From assembly GCA_949317995.1 (NCBI GenBank), contig OX439040.1, forward strand, positions 74,993,972-75,057,971: a DNA stretch of 64,000 nt, read 5' to 3'. Both the position numbers and the translations under genes were made by a program. Under the pieces are notes generated by a model, which ran no database searches, was not told the origin of the DNA, and saw only the letters and a list, made by a program, of their open reading frames with translations. Of this stretch, positions 21,998 through 32,855 are shown in pieces; the stretch's first letter is position 1; every line of letters starts with the position of its first letter. This DNA is from Acholoe squamosa. Lineage: Eukaryota > Annelida > Polychaeta > Phyllodocida > Polynoidae.

Positions 21998-23560
21998 CAT
22001 GATGTCTGAATGTAGACCTCATGAGTCTACTCACCAAGACTTCTCTACCCACCAAGACTTTCTACTCACCAAGACTTTTCTACTCACCAAGACTTCTCTA
22101 CCCACCAAGACTTCTCTACTCACCAAAACTTCTCTACTCACCAAGACTTCTCTACTCACCAAGACTTTCTACTCACCAAGACTTCTCTAATCACCAAGAC
22201 TTTCTACTCACCAAGACTTCTCTACTCACCAAGACTTCTCTACCCACCAAGACTTTCTACTCACCAAGACTTCTCTACTCACCAAGACTTCTCTACTCAC
22301 CAAGACTTTCTACTCACCAAGACTTTTCTACTCACCAAGACTTCTCTACCCACCAAGACTTCTCTACTCACCAAGACTTCTCTACTCACCAAGACTTTTC
22401 TACTCACCAAGACCTCTCTACTCACCAAGACTTCTCTACCCACCAAGACTTCTCTACTCACCAAGACTTCTCTACTCACCAAGACTTTTCTACCCACCAA
22501 GACTTCTCTACTCACCAAGACTTCTCTACTCACCAAGACTTCTCTACCACCAAGACTTCTCTACTCACCAAGACTTCTCTACTCACCAAGACTTCTCTAC
22601 CCACCAAGACTTCTTTACTCACCAAGACTTCTCTACTCACCAAGACCTCTCTACTCACCAAGACTTCTCTACCCACCAAGACTTCTCTACTCACCAAGAC
22701 TTCTCTACTCACCAAGACTTCTCTACTCACCAAGACTTCTCTACTCACCAAGACTTCTCTACCACCAAGACTTCTCTACTCACCAAGACTTCTCTACTCA
22801 CCAAGACTTCTCTACCCACCAAGACTTCTCTACTCACCAAGACTTCTCTACTCACCAAGACTTCTCTACCCACCAAGACTTCTCTACTCACCAAGACTTC
22901 TCTACTCACCAAGACTTTTCTACCCACCAAGACTTCTCTACTCACCAAGACTTCTCTACTCACCAAGACTTCTCTACCACCAAGACTTCTCTACTCACCA
23001 AGACTTCTCTACTCACCAAGACTTCTCTACTCACCAAGACTTCTCTACTCACCAAGACTTCTCTACTCACCAAGACTTCTCTACTCACCAAGACTTCTCT
23101 ACTCACCAAGACTTCTCTACTCACCAAGACTTCTCTACTCACCAAGACCTCTCTACCCACCAAGACTTCTCTACTCACCAAGACTTCTCTACTCACCAAG
23201 ACCTCTCTACTCACCAAGACTTCTCTACTCACCAAGACTTCTCTACCTACCAAGACTTCTCTACTCACCAAGACTTCTCTACTCACCAAGACTTCTCTAC
23301 CCACCAAGACTTCTCTACTCACCAAGACTTCTCTACCCACCAAGACTTCTCTACCTACCAAGACTTCTCTACTCACCAAGACCTCTCTACTCACCAAGAC
23401 TTCTCTACTCACCAAGACTTCTCTACTCACCAAGACTGCATTCATGCATCATACCAATTGTACAGGATTGATACTCTCCTGAAGGGTGGGCATGATGCAT
23501 GAATGCAGCCCTGGTGGGTAGGCTATAAAGCTCTGCCAAGGTTGCATTCACTCACCATTA
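21998..23560. mobile_element. NPE whose palindrome A has expanded into a minisatellite
   Basis: The left flank CATGATGTCTGAATGTAGAC, then CTCATGAGTCTACTCACCAA, is the left arm and turn of palindrome A. The right flank ACTGCATTCATGCATCATAC is its return arm, followed by the NPE centre (GGATTGATACTCTCCTGAAG) and a second palindrome A. Everything between is the 18-bp tandem array, so the array grew inside the hairpin turn of one NPE. Confidence 0.75.
22024..23436 (+). repeat. 18-bp minisatellite, about 78 units, with higher-order structure
   Basis: The unit is CTCACCAAGACTTCTCTA, with 17-bp and C/T variants (CTACCCACC, CTACCACC). The rare 17-bp variant CTACCAC occurs at 22544, 22759 and 22974, exactly 215 bp apart. 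This shows a 12-unit higher-order repeat. The 493-codon + frame and the shorter - frames across it are artefacts of the repeat and are not genes. Confidence 0.95.
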
Positions 23561-24204
23561 CAACCTTCATCACACCAACTAATATAGGTATAATTCATTA
23601 TAACAGCCCACGACACATAAATGACCAACTGCCTGTTATTAGCCACGGAGAATGATCCAAAGTCACATTTTATCCGTGAAACAGTGCTCGACGCATGCCA
23701 AAAGTGTCACTATTTCATAAAGCGACATAATTTCATGTGACACTGAGGGGAAGGGGGCAAGCTGGTAAATGATGTGAAATTAGGGAGTATGTCCGGCCCT
23801 AATCATCACCCATCATCCCTTCACATTACTCTGTTATAGGAAATAGGACGCCGCCATATTGAAAATAGGTCGTCATATTACTGCGCCCATGTGAGAAAAG
23901 TAGTACTACTACTAGACTGGTGGACTAGTCCTTATTTGAGGCCTATAAATAATTGTTGAGGCATGAAGCAGTAGAGATAGTCAACATAACTGGTTTTCAT
24001 GGATGAATTTCTTCTGGGTTTTCCTCGATTTCAGGGTTTCTTTTTGTTGTTTAGAGCTGGCTACAGAGAACATGTGTTCAGGGGCCTTCATTTAAGAATT
24101 TTGGGCTTGTTAACTTAACTTAATCCCTGGGTTTTGATCTGTGAAAATTATGGGTTGATACTGAATATATCAATATTGTTTCCCAGCTTGATTTATGGGT
24201 TTTC
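23561..24204. other. No gene seen
   Basis: Unique-looking sequence; GTGTCAC words near 23700-23745 form a weak inverted pair. No supported feature. Confidence 0.35.
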
Positions 24205-24345
24205 GAGGTTTATCAGGGATGTAATTCTTCCATAATAATGATTTAAATACAAGGATTTTCAATTTCCAAAAAGCTATATTCCTATACAAAACCCTTACAG
24301 GGCATTTCAGTGATGTTTGTGCTCAAACACATTTGAACATCCCTG
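24205..24345 (+). repeat. F2 dispersed repeat copy
   Basis: TCAGGGATGTAATTCTTCC, CAAGGATTTTCAATTTCC, GCTATATTCCTATACAAAAC and GGCATTTCAGTGATG follow the F2 order. The ends are diverged. Confidence 0.6.
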
Positions 24346-24589
24346 CTCAACCTGCTCTTGAAAATTAAAGGTACAAAACTGCTACCAGTAGGCCTATTTA
24401 CCAAGATCATCCCACGTTATATACTGGTATTAAGGCTGTGTATATATGTGGTCTATATGTGGAGGGTGGTGGATGAAGGTGGAGCTGGGGACGTGGTAGG
24501 AACTAAAAGTGGGACACGACACTCTGTAGGGGAATTAGCCTTAACCATTCACGGTGCGCTTAGGGCCTTAATGTAAATGTCAATTTTTA
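24346..24589. other. No gene seen
   Basis: A short frame from 24358 has no domain support. Confidence 0.3.
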
Positions 24590-24790
24590 TCCTATGATGA
24601 CCATGAATGTCTACTCACAAGGGCTGTATTTAATTGTGAGCAGGCAAGCAGAAAGGGACATCCAATCGAGGCCGCATGGATGATCCTTTTTGCTTGTCTG
24701 CTCACAGATATATTCACCCATCATGCCGACTCTACAGTCTTGATAATCTCCCGAAGGGTCGTCATATATATGTAGCTGGTCCTTAGAGGG
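24590..24790. mobile_element. NPE copy, heavily diverged, ending at TTAA
   Basis: ATGAATGTCTACTCAC and CATCATGCCGACTCTAC are recognisable, then TCCCGAAGGGTCGTC and the right end CCTTAGAGGG with TTAA directly outside (24791-24794). Confidence 0.6.
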
Positions 24791-24889
24791 TTAACTTAAC
24801 AATTGGCGCCCTGAATAATGTGACTACGAACTCGACCCCTTTTATACCCCATATAGTGACAGGGGTGAGACTATGTGAAAGGGTTTGGG

Positions 24890-25215
24890 GTCATGGCGGG
24901 GGGGGGGGTGGAAGGTGGGAGGGAGGGGGGGTGAGATCCAAAAGGGGTTCAGTTTCCCGGAGGTATGTGAACGTATGTAGATGAAAGGAAAGGGTCATTA
25001 TTTGAGAACGTCGTGGGGGGTAGGCTTGGGCCAGGGGAAAAGTGGTTTTCTCACGGGTTGTGTGATAGGAGGGGGGAAAAGTCACCCTAATTTCAATGAA
25101 AAAGTGTGCGTGTGTTACTTTCCACATGTGTATTGTTCAAAATAGGAGAAATCTCACGAAGATGGGGGCTGGGATCTTCTGGTTTATTCATAAAAACCAA
25201 CCCCCTTGACCAATC
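24890..25215. repeat. F3-related G-rich repeat
   Basis: G-runs are followed by GTCACCCTAATTTCAATGAA and AAAGTGTGCGTGTG, then GATGGGGGCTGGGATC. These parallel the inside of the palindromic element at 1691-1963, so this is a diverged relative. Confidence 0.5.
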
Positions 25216-25348
25216 CCCAATCCAGGGACTGGGAGTGGAACAAGGGGATGAGTACAGGACCTGAATGGGGTAAAATAAGCGTATTAATGCTCTGACATAA
25301 GGCAATAAAATAATAATTTAATGCATTGTTCTTCTTTGGCTTTGGTGC

Positions 25349-25505
25349 CAGGGGCGTATCCGCCCGGGGTGTTGACTATGGGGGGGGACACAGCCGGGAA
25401 AATAATTGGTCAAGTCAGAGTTCCGTAGCACATAACAAGACCCATTTTCAGGGGGGAGATGGGATGTCGAGAGGTGCCCCCAGGTAAATCTCTGGATTCG
25501 CCCTA
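25349..25505. mobile_element. Short MITE-like element, GGGGCGTATCC ends
   Basis: The left end CAGGGGCGTATCCGCCC mirrors the right end CTCTGGATTCGCCCT. Between them is G-rich sequence. It resembles the 3254-3400 type but is not closely similar. Non-coding. Confidence 0.5.
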
Positions 25506-25507
25506 GA

Positions 25508-25620
25508 TGTCATGCTTCCCTTGTGGATAACTCACCAGGTCTGGTTTGGTGCATCATGCTGACCATCCAGGGTTGACATGTATTTTTGTCCAACATGATT
25601 TATATATGTAGCACTGGGGC
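25508..25620. mobile_element. Degenerate NPE fragment
   Basis: GTGGATAACTCACCAGGTCT, TTGGTGCATCATGCTGACC, CATCCAGGGTTGACATG and GTAGCACTGGGGC are decayed arms and centre. Confidence 0.5.
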
Positions 25621-26084
25621 AAAGACTACTACTCCCGAGAGCACAATAATACATTTTGGATCACTAATCCTGTCCAAACCCTATTATTTGGAGACTGGGT
25701 GATGAGTGGAGCCGTGTAAGGACATTTATACATGCTGTATACCTCGCCCCCTTTCATGGTTTGGGGCACTGCATATGTAGTACAGACTGACTCATGTACA
25801 TATCCTGTGCTGTACAACGTCCGTAAGGCGATCCACCCCCCCCCCCCCACCCACCCAACCATTTCTCATTACTAGGGATTTATACACGGGGTTTGCACTG
25901 CTCTATGTGGATCTGTGTGTATGTGTGTGTGGGGGGGGGGTAGAGAGGATTGGGTGAGAGTGGTCGTCGAAAGGAATGATCATTTTGACAGGACAGGGAG
26001 GGGTTGGTGGAGTCATTACCCGGATGAAATGTAGCCCCCCTCCCCCCACCTTCTCAAGCCCCCGCCGCCCCCCCCTCCCCATAC
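25621..26084. other. No gene seen; C- and G-runs
   Basis: Poly-C near 25841 and poly-G near 25930 flank a G-rich segment. The frames here are not supported. Confidence 0.35.
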
Positions 26085-26091
26085 ACACACC

Positions 26092-26123
<32 letters not shown>

Positions 26124-26125
26124 CT
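26085..26125 (+). repeat. (CA)n microsatellite
   Basis: Imperfect CA dinucleotide run with interruptions. Confidence 0.9.
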
Positions 26126-26252
26126 CAAGATCAGATCAGGATAAAGTCCCAAACCCTCAGCTATTGGTTTGGTTCACAGGTTAAGACTGATAAATAGAAT
26201 ACAATCCATAATGCCCCCCCTCCCCCCGCCCCCTTGCGGGGCTTCCCTATAC

Positions 26253-26430
26253 AGCCCACTTAAAAGGGTCTATGATTATCTCCTCTTTCCTATCCCTTAG
26301 GATATCGGTCTTGCACCAACTGGTATGTTCGGACACTGACACATTCCTCTGTGAAATTGTGTAATGTAGTTCTCGCCATGAATATGACCTTAGCTGTCGA
26401 AATGGCGTTAAACATCTACTATTACTCACC
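26253..26430 (+). repeat. F6 dispersed repeat, copy 1
   Basis: GCCCACTTAAAAGGGTCTAT, CTCCTCTTTCCTATCCC, ACTGACACATTCCTCTGTG, AATGTAGTTCTCGCCATG and GCTGTCGAAATGGCGTT recur in the same order at 58787-58958 with high similarity, and in part at 54373-54432. A non-coding interspersed repeat of unknown class. Confidence 0.75.
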
Positions 26431-26695
26431 CCCCCCCCCCCACCCGGTCGTCCCATTGTTACAAATGATCATTCCGTTACTATACTGGTACATAGCAGGC
26501 ACACAGTGGGTGCAGGGGGCGTGACCACTGACGGTGTGACAGGGGAGGGGCAGAGTGTATGGTGGTGGTCCATACCACCAGTACATTGTATATACCAGTC
26601 AGTGGGACACTGACCATTACTGGAGCAACATAGGGCTACCTACATGTAGAGTGCAGAGGAGATATAGGACTTTTCCTGCTAGATGACCCTGTGTG
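26431..26695. other. No gene seen; C-run
   Basis: A C-run near 26430, then sequence with no recognised feature. Confidence 0.3.
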
Positions 26696-26772
26696 GAAGC
26701 CTCAACCACGTATAAGCCACACTATGAGTTTGTGTGTAGGCTATAAGCCGCACCTGGGACTTGATAATTGAC
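26696..26772. repeat. F4 'tataagccgc' repeat fragment
   Basis: ACGTATAAGCCACACTATG and GGCTATAAGCCGCACC, with a further GCGGCTTACACG near 26990. Confidence 0.5.
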
Positions 26773-26865
26773 ACTTGAGCAATGGTATACATTACAGACA
26801 GTACAGTGTCAAAACCCCGCCTACAACTTACAAGGTCAGAGCAGCTGTATCCTGAGTTCAGAACT

Positions 26866-26980
26866 CGCCAGGGTTACATTCATACATCATGCCATTCATA
26901 AATGATGCTCCAGCACTTCATTGGTGCATCATGACGACCAATGGGCATGATGCATTCCTGCATTAACGGCCCTGAAGGGG
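26866..26980. mobile_element. Truncated NPE ending at TTAA
   Basis: It starts inside palindrome A (ACTCGCCAGGGTTACATTC) and continues to the B return arm (CAGCACTTCATTGGTGC). It ends GCATTAACGGCCCTGAAGGGG, with TTAA directly outside (26981-26984). Confidence 0.7.
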
Positions 26981-26984
26981 TTAA

Positions 26985-27254
26985 GCTGCGGCTTACACGA
27001 GAGGGTTTATACAGCACAGCCACAGGAGGGATGGAGGAGAACTAGGACCAGGAAGGTTGGCAGATAACCCACACCATGAATGATACAATGTATGTACCAC
27101 TATATATAGACACTCACTGGCTGTGCGATCCAGGTCTAGCCACTAACAGGAGGCCTTTTCACAAGGGCCTACGATCGCACAGGACCCCTACGAATGGTAG
27201 CCAATGCATGTTTAGTCTGGGACTGTGGTACATTGTTTAAGTCTAGTTGCTTTA
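26985..27254. other. No gene seen
   Basis: No supported feature. Confidence 0.3.
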
Positions 27255-27418
27255 GCAGGGATATCCAGTGGGTCCCCACATTTTGAATTCTCTGGTTGAG
27301 GTAAAGCCAACTGATCAGATATACCACAAGGGGTACCCTGCCCCTGGGTAACACCCACTTCCAGGGACATTTGAAGCTGAACTCTATCTTACAAGCTCTA
27401 ATCAGTACATGTCGCGCT
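27255..27418 (+). repeat. F7 dispersed repeat, copy 1
   Basis: CATTTTGAATTCTCTGGTTG, GGGTAACACCCACTTCCAGG and AATCAGTACATGTCGC recur in order at 34015-34165. A partial relative lies near 58225. Non-coding; class unknown. Confidence 0.65.
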
Positions 27419-27732
27419 TCAGTCACGCTTGTAGCCTATAGATTGTTGCGAAATGGCCTGCAGGGTCAAGTACAAGCCTCCAGCTTTAGTCTATAGCGGT
27501 CACTCATGATCTGTGACTTGGAGGTCAACTACCTATACAACCAGACATACAGACAGACACACAGGTATGCAGTATACACCTGTAGGCTGTTCAGTATAGC
27601 TGTTCAGTTGGACAGGTAAGCCTGGTTATTCTTTTGCTGGGTGATTTAGTGAGTATTGGCTGCTTGAGGCCATTTAAGCAGGTAAGGTTATATTCGTGAT
27701 GAGAAAACTACATTGTACATCAATTAGTTAGG
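27419..27732. other. No gene seen
   Basis: Donor-like CAG/GTAAG words occur (27608, 27678) but without a convincing matching acceptor or frame. Confidence 0.3.
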
Positions 27733-27733
27733 G

Positions 27734-27809
<76 letters not shown>
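27733..27809 (+). repeat. (TA)n microsatellite
   Basis: A nearly pure TA dinucleotide run of about 70 bp. Confidence 0.95.
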
Positions 27810-27813
<4 letters not shown>

Positions 27814-27880
27814 CCAGGCGTACAGAGCGGACAGGAAAGATGAGATTGTGTAAGACCTGTTCTCACTTTCATGAGACGGA

Positions 27881-28112
27881 TGCCCTAGTAATGCATGATG
27901 CCCATTGGTAGAAATGATGCATAAATGCAGCCCTGGCGAGTAAGTCGCCAAGGCCACATTCATGCATCATGCCGACCTTTTGGGGAATGATACATCCAAA
28001 GGGTTGGCATGATGCACCGATGAAGTGCTGGCGAGCACACTCGCTAGCACTTCATTGATGCATCATGCCGACCAATGGGCATGATGCACTCCTGCCTCAG
28101 CGACCCATAAAA
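27881..28112. mobile_element. NPE copy, full span
   Basis: It opens TGCCCTAGTAATGCATGATG. Palindrome A (GCAGCCCTGGCGAG / GTCGCCAAGGCCACATTC), the centre, palindrome B (GATGAAGTGCTGGCGAG / CTCGCTAGCACTTCATTG) and the right end GCACTCCTGCCTCAGCGACC are all present. This is A-before-B order. Confidence 0.8.
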
Positions 28113-28309
28113 GCTTTTAAGAGGGTTTAGGAATTTTGGGAGGACAGGGATGTCTTTGCTCCTGGGGTACATACAGTACATGTACCCAGACAGGGGTGAA
28201 AGGGGGCGTGGCAGGGAGGGGTAGAAAGGGGTGTGGCAGAGAACTTAGCCACCTACATCACAACCAACCCATCACCTCTACTAGTAACCTTACTGGTAGG
28301 GTGCAATTA
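28113..28309. other. No gene seen
   Basis: No supported feature. Confidence 0.3.
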
Positions 28310-28445
28310 GCCTGGGGTTTACCATTTCCCCATTAAACATGTGGTTATAAGAATGGTTTCATATGGACAAGATTGTTATATCCTTGGTTTTACCATTTCC
28401 CCTTTAAAAATGTGGTTATAAGAATGGATTCATATGGACAAGATT
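28310..28445 (+). repeat. Tandem duplication, about 66-bp unit
   Basis: GGTTTACCATTTCCCCATTA, TGTGGTTATAAGAATGG and CATATGGACAAGATT occur twice in a row. A third, diverged unit lies at 28700-28770. Confidence 0.75.
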
Positions 28446-30036
28446 CAACTTCTCCAGCGACCTAGTTTGGTGGGCAAACTAAGCCTTCTCCCCTAGGTTA
28501 CCATTTTGACCAAAAATCGACGTATTCATACACCGCCGGTGTTGGACCCACTTTGACCCCAATACTGGGTGCTTGTGGGAACCAGCATTTTCTGGTATCC
28601 ATCTGCCAGCTTGACTCACCAGCAACAAGCTAAGAAAAATAGTACCTCCCAGCATGCCTGTTTACCAGTGACATAACCGTGAGACTACGAGATGGGGCCA
28701 GTGTGGGACAAGATTGTTATATATCCTGGGTTTTACCTTTTCCCTCTTTAAAATTGTGGTTATAAGAATGGTTGCACACATAAAAGATGGTTACGTCCGA
28801 GCAGTAGAGAACCATACCATCGACAGATACTATGTACAAAGTGTATATACTTTTGAGGAGGGCCTCAGCCATAGCTACTCAGTCTATAGCAACTTAGTTA
28901 CATCCTACGAGCTATGGTTCATACCCCGAGGGAAGACACTAGTTAACATTTTAGGCCTTTGGACAACTGGACCGTTAGTCTAGATCTAGTATAAAACAAT
29001 GTATCTTCAAATGTTCTACTCGCCAAATGACAAATATTAATGTACAGCTGAAAGTACTGGCCATTGACCACCTATTTAAAAGTGACATTTCACTACATCG
29101 TGTACATACATATGTTCAAGCTAACTGGTGTACTTTAAACATAGTTAAAAATGTGAATGGGGGCTATCCACAGGTTGTTCCACTTCCCCTATCTAGGTCA
29201 GATCAATGCATCTAAATATACTCATGTGGGTAAGGCCAGAGGTGGGTGGGTGAGTGGTGGTGAGAGAGAGTGGATGTGTGTGAGTGGGTGGGTGGATCAA
29301 AGTTGAGGTACAGGGGCAGGGTGACTAATCACTTACATATGTACACCACATAGTATATTGTATATTGTACTGCCATATATTCCTTTCACTTCAACAAAAT
29401 ATGATAAAAAAAAATAGTCATTTAGCCGATTTTGTGGGTGAGTGGGTGGTTAGAGCAGACATGAGGAACAGATGGGGGATGGGAGAGGGGGGGGGGGTTG
29501 ACTAATCCCTCTTCCATGCAGTATACCACATAGTTAGTACATTTTTGTATATCCAAATTAGGAAATATGGTATGTATGGTACACCTGTGTGCATTATATC
29601 TGTGTGATTTGAAAATAATAATTTCAGGGTCAGACAGCCACATAAAGTACAGGCAGATTTAAATACAAACTGCCTTAAAATACTCAAATTATCATTACTA
29701 GAGCAGTACCATTCCCAAACTGCTTCCTGACCTGTCTAGCCATTTGGGACTTACAGATTAGTACCGCATTGTTCATGTAATGTACATGTATGAATATCTT
29801 CATGAGGTTCATAGTGCAAGAGTATTATCGTATGTATAGTTATACAGCGTGTACTGTATAAGGTTCAGCATGTCATTACAATAGGCTGTACACATGTGAG
29901 CAATCAGACAGACAGAAAGGGCTACCCATGCACATTCCTATGGCCAATCCCTTCTGCTTGGATCCACATATGGCATGCATGTCTAGGACCCATGACCAGC
30001 AGCCCCCCCCCCCCCTCCTCCATGTCCCTATTGTAT
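28446..30036. other. No gene supported (1.6 kb)
   Basis: It contains the diverged third copy of the 66-bp unit at 28700-28770 and an 89-codon frame (28714-28983) that starts in it, with no domain. A G-run lies near 29488. A related pair of GGGTGAGTGGGTGG words lies at 29280 and 29440. Confidence 0.35.
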
Positions 30037-30040
30037 TTAT

Positions 30041-30229
30041 GTGTGTGACTTTTCTGGCCGGCTGACCTTGGTTATCATTAGCTCCGTGATCATCTGCTGG
30101 TGGGTATATATGGGCCTAAAGGATCGACTGGAGCGCCCTGATCAAGGGAACAGTGGGGATAAGGGAACTAATGGCATCCTGTTTGATCAAACGAGCCTAA
30201 CATCTAACTTAACAGAGGCTTTGGCATAG
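30041..30229 (+). other. 62-codon frame with a hydrophobic segment; doubtful
   Basis: The frame encodes a short hydrophobic stretch (LTLVIISSVIICWW) followed by a polar tail rich in Asp, Asn and Gly. There is no upstream splice acceptor or known domain, and the length is near what chance gives. I list it only because the membrane-segment-then-charged-residue pattern is protein-like. Confidence 0.12.
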
Positions 30230-30246
30230 GGGGCTTCTGTAATTGC

Positions 30247-30998
30247 ATTAATAAAATTATGTCTTAACGCTGAATAGTGCAGTGATGCATCATACACAAT
30301 TATGTCTTAATGCTGAATAGTGCAGTGATGCATCATACACAATTATGTCTTAATGCTGAATAGTGCAGTGATGTATCATACACAATTATGTCTTAATGCT
30401 GAATAGTGCAGTGATGCATCATACACAATTATGTCTTAATGCTGAATAGTGCAGTGATGTATCATACACAATTATGTCTTAATGCTGAATAGTGCAGTGA
30501 TGTATCATACACAATTATGTCTTAATGCTGAATAGTGCAGTGATGCATTATACACAATTATGTCTTAATGCTGAATAGTGCAGTGATGCACCATACACAA
30601 TAATGTCTTAATGCTGAATAGTGCAGTGGTGCACCATACACAATTATGTCTTAATGCTGAATAGTGCAGTGGTGCACCATACACAATTATGTCTTAATGC
30701 TGAATAGTGCAGTGATGCATCATACACAATTATGTCTTAACGCTGCATAGTGCAGTGATGCATTATACACAATTATGTCTTAATGCTGAATAGTGCAGTG
30801 ATGCGTCATACACAATTATGTCTTAATGCTGAATAGTGCAGTGATGCGTCATACACAATTATGTCTTAATGCTGAATAGTGCAGTGATGCACCATACACA
30901 ATTATGTCTTAATGCTGAATAGTGCAGTGATGCATCATACACAATTATGTCTTAATGCTAAATAGTGCAGTGATGCACCATACACAATTATGTCTTCA
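30247..30998 (+). repeat. 43-bp minisatellite, about 17 units, NPE-derived
   Basis: Units of 43 bp: TTATGTCTTAATGCTGAATA, then GTGCAGTGATGCATCATAC and ACAA, with scattered CATCAT/TATCAT/CACCAT variants. The CTGAATAGTG and TGATGCATCAT words match NPE left ends (for example at 44517), and NPE scraps follow directly (31001-31115). Confidence 0.95.
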
Positions 30999-31000
30999 TG

Positions 31001-31115
31001 TCAGATGCATAAATGCAGCCATATTGGATCAGATCCAGGGGGAGGGGGGTTATGATTGTGCACCAATGCAATGCTAGCAAGCACTGCATTATGACTACTA
31101 TAGAATATGAATCTA
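31001..31115. mobile_element. NPE remnant beside the 43-bp array
   Basis: CAGATGCATAAATGCAGCC, TGCACCAATGCAATGCTAGC and AAGCACTGCATTATGAC are parts of palindromes A and B. Confidence 0.6.
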
Positions 31116-31297
31116 GAGGATTATCAACATACTTTTGGGGCTGTGGACGCCCAAGCCCCAGTCTTGATATTAATGTCATTTTTCTTTTTCTTTTGCTGTA
31201 ACGCATTTAAATATTTCCTATTGTCAATTGAATAAAATTAAGATTATTTGCGAATTTTCAGAGGTCATTGCATGGTATCTGTGATGGGGGGGGGGGG
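31116..31297. other. No gene seen; G-run
   Basis: Unique-looking sequence ending in a G-run near 31286. Confidence 0.3.
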
Positions 31298-31356
31298 CAA
31301 AATGGCCACCATGTAACAAAATGGCTGCCATATGACAAAATGGCTGCCATGTGTGG
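31298..31356 (+). repeat. Three tandem ACAAAATGGC units
   Basis: CAAAATGGCCACCATGTAA, CAAAATGGCTGCCATATGA and CAAAATGGCTGCCATGTG stand in a row, about 20 bp each. Each carries an AAAATGGC word resembling a YY1 site. Function unproven. Confidence 0.7.
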
Positions 31357-31545
31357 AACAAACAGTGACGGTAGATAGCACAATGATCTATGAGAAACCT
31401 AGCCGTGCACGTCTGTCCCTAGGGACTGAAATCCACCCACCACCCCTCCCACTGCACACAGACCCCATTCCCACGGTTCACGAGGCGGGGGCGGTGTCAC
31501 AGGGTGGTGTGTGTGGGGGGGGGGGGGGTAGGGTTAGGGTTAATA
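31357..31545. other. No gene seen; G-run and two TTAGGG words
   Basis: A G-run near 31517 is followed by TAGGGTTAGGGTTA. Two telomere-type units are too few to indicate a telomeric tract. Confidence 0.3.
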
Positions 31546-31547
31546 AC

Positions 31548-31822
31548 CCTTTGAGGGACACCTGATGTACCCACAGGAGCAGGGTTCAGGATTTAATTTT
31601 CCCTCTCCCTCCCTGACCTGTAGACTAAACATGATGCATTGAGTCTGTCATTTCCACTAGGTTTGCTAAAAGCTTTCAGCTTCAGGAATGTTTCAACCTT
31701 GAGAAGTCGGCATGATGCTTGCATGCACCGGTGCGAGTTTCTCACCAGGGCTACATGCATGATTGCATCATGACTACAAGTGGTGATAACATATTTAGTG
31801 CACAATGCGGCCCCTAAGGACT
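31548..31822. mobile_element. NPE copy with unrelated internal sequence
   Basis: It opens CCCTTTGAGGGACACCTGATG. After about 100 bp of non-matching sequence come AAGTCGGCATGATGC, a degenerate palindrome A (TGCGAGTTTCTCACCAGGGC) and the right end GCGGCCCCTAAGG. Confidence 0.6.
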
Positions 31823-31856
31823 ACTGACGCTGTTGGGTGCTTGTGATGTAGAAGGG

Positions 31857-31957
31857 TTTGACAGTGTAATATTATACATGTACACCCAAATTGACAGTGT
31901 ATTAATATACATGTACACCCAAATTGACAGTGTATTATATACATGTACACCCAAATT
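31857..31957 (+). repeat. 33-bp tandem repeat, three units
   Basis: TTGACAGTGTATTAATATAC and ATGTACACCCAAA form three head-to-tail units. Confidence 0.9.
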
Positions 31958-32035
31958 CCCCACTAGACATTTAATGACCACTAGTGCATTGGTACCCGGA
32001 TTGGTACGCACATGCCCATAGGTACACCGTGCCAA

Positions 32036-32606
32036 CCGACCGGGAGTGTGTATGACCGGGAGTGTGTATGACCGGGAGTGTGTATGACCGGGAGTGTATA
32101 TGACCGGGAGTGTGTATGACCGGGAGTGTGTATGACCGGGAGTGTGTATGACCGGGAGTGTGTATAACCGGGAGTGTGTATGACCGGGAGTGTGTATGAC
32201 CGGGAGTGTGTATGACCGGGAGTGTGTATGACCGGGATTGTGTATGACCGGGAGTGTGTATGACCGGGAGTGTGTATGACCGGGATTGTGTGTATGACCG
32301 GGAGTGTGTATGACCGGGAGTGTGTATGACCGGGAGTGTGTATGACCGGGAGTGTGTATGACCAGGATTGTGTATGACCGGGAGTGTGTATGATCGGGAG
32401 TGTGTATGACCGGGATTGTGTGTATGACCGGGAGTGTGTATGACCGGGAGTGTGTATGACCGGGAGTGTGTATGACCGGGAGTGTGTATGACCGGGATTG
32501 TGTATGACCTGGAGTGTATATGACCGGGAGTGTGTATGACCGGGAGTGTGTATGACCGGGAGTGTATATGACCGGGAGTGTGTATGACCGGGAGTGTGTA
32601 TATGAC
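32036..32606 (+). repeat. 16-bp minisatellite, array 1, NPE-derived
   Basis: Unit TGACCGGGAGTGTGTA, about 36 copies, with G-to-T (GGGATTGTG), A (CCAGGA) and TGTGTG length variants. The unit resembles the NPE centre (GACC...GGGAGTGTATCAACC). The long - strand frames over it are repeat artefacts. Confidence 0.95.
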
Positions 32607-32855
32607 CAGGAATGTATAAAGCCTGTATGACCGATATGATGCATAAATATAGTCCATGAAAGCCCCATGTTGTCCCTAAAGTGTTAAAGTTTTGGGGTGG
32701 AGTGATGTAGAGAAAGTTGACAATCTATCCCACCCACACCCAACACCACTAGCCCTTTTACAGGCATGCCTAAAGGTCGGTATGATGCACCATTTCAGAC
32801 TCTTTAACTCTTTATTTATGCTTCATACCCGACCCTCCAGGACTGTACCAACCCT
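32607..32855 (+). repeat. Non-array half of a ~734-bp duplication, copy 1
   Basis: From CAGGAATGTATAAAGCCTGT through TGTACCAACCCTG this segment matches 33341-33590 almost exactly at an offset of 734 bp. I noticed one substitution (GTTAAAG versus GTTAACG, near 32687). It contains NPE words (GGTCGGTATGATGCACC, CCGACCCTCCAGGACTG). Confidence 0.9.

Noticed and set aside
22021-23502. 493-codon + strand frame, the longest in the window, and matching - strand frames
   Set aside because: Entirely translation of the 18-bp minisatellite (period a multiple of three); stops are absent because the unit has none in these frames.
31526-31545. Telomeric repeat (TTAGGG)
   Set aside because: Only two units next to a G-run; too short for a telomeric tract.
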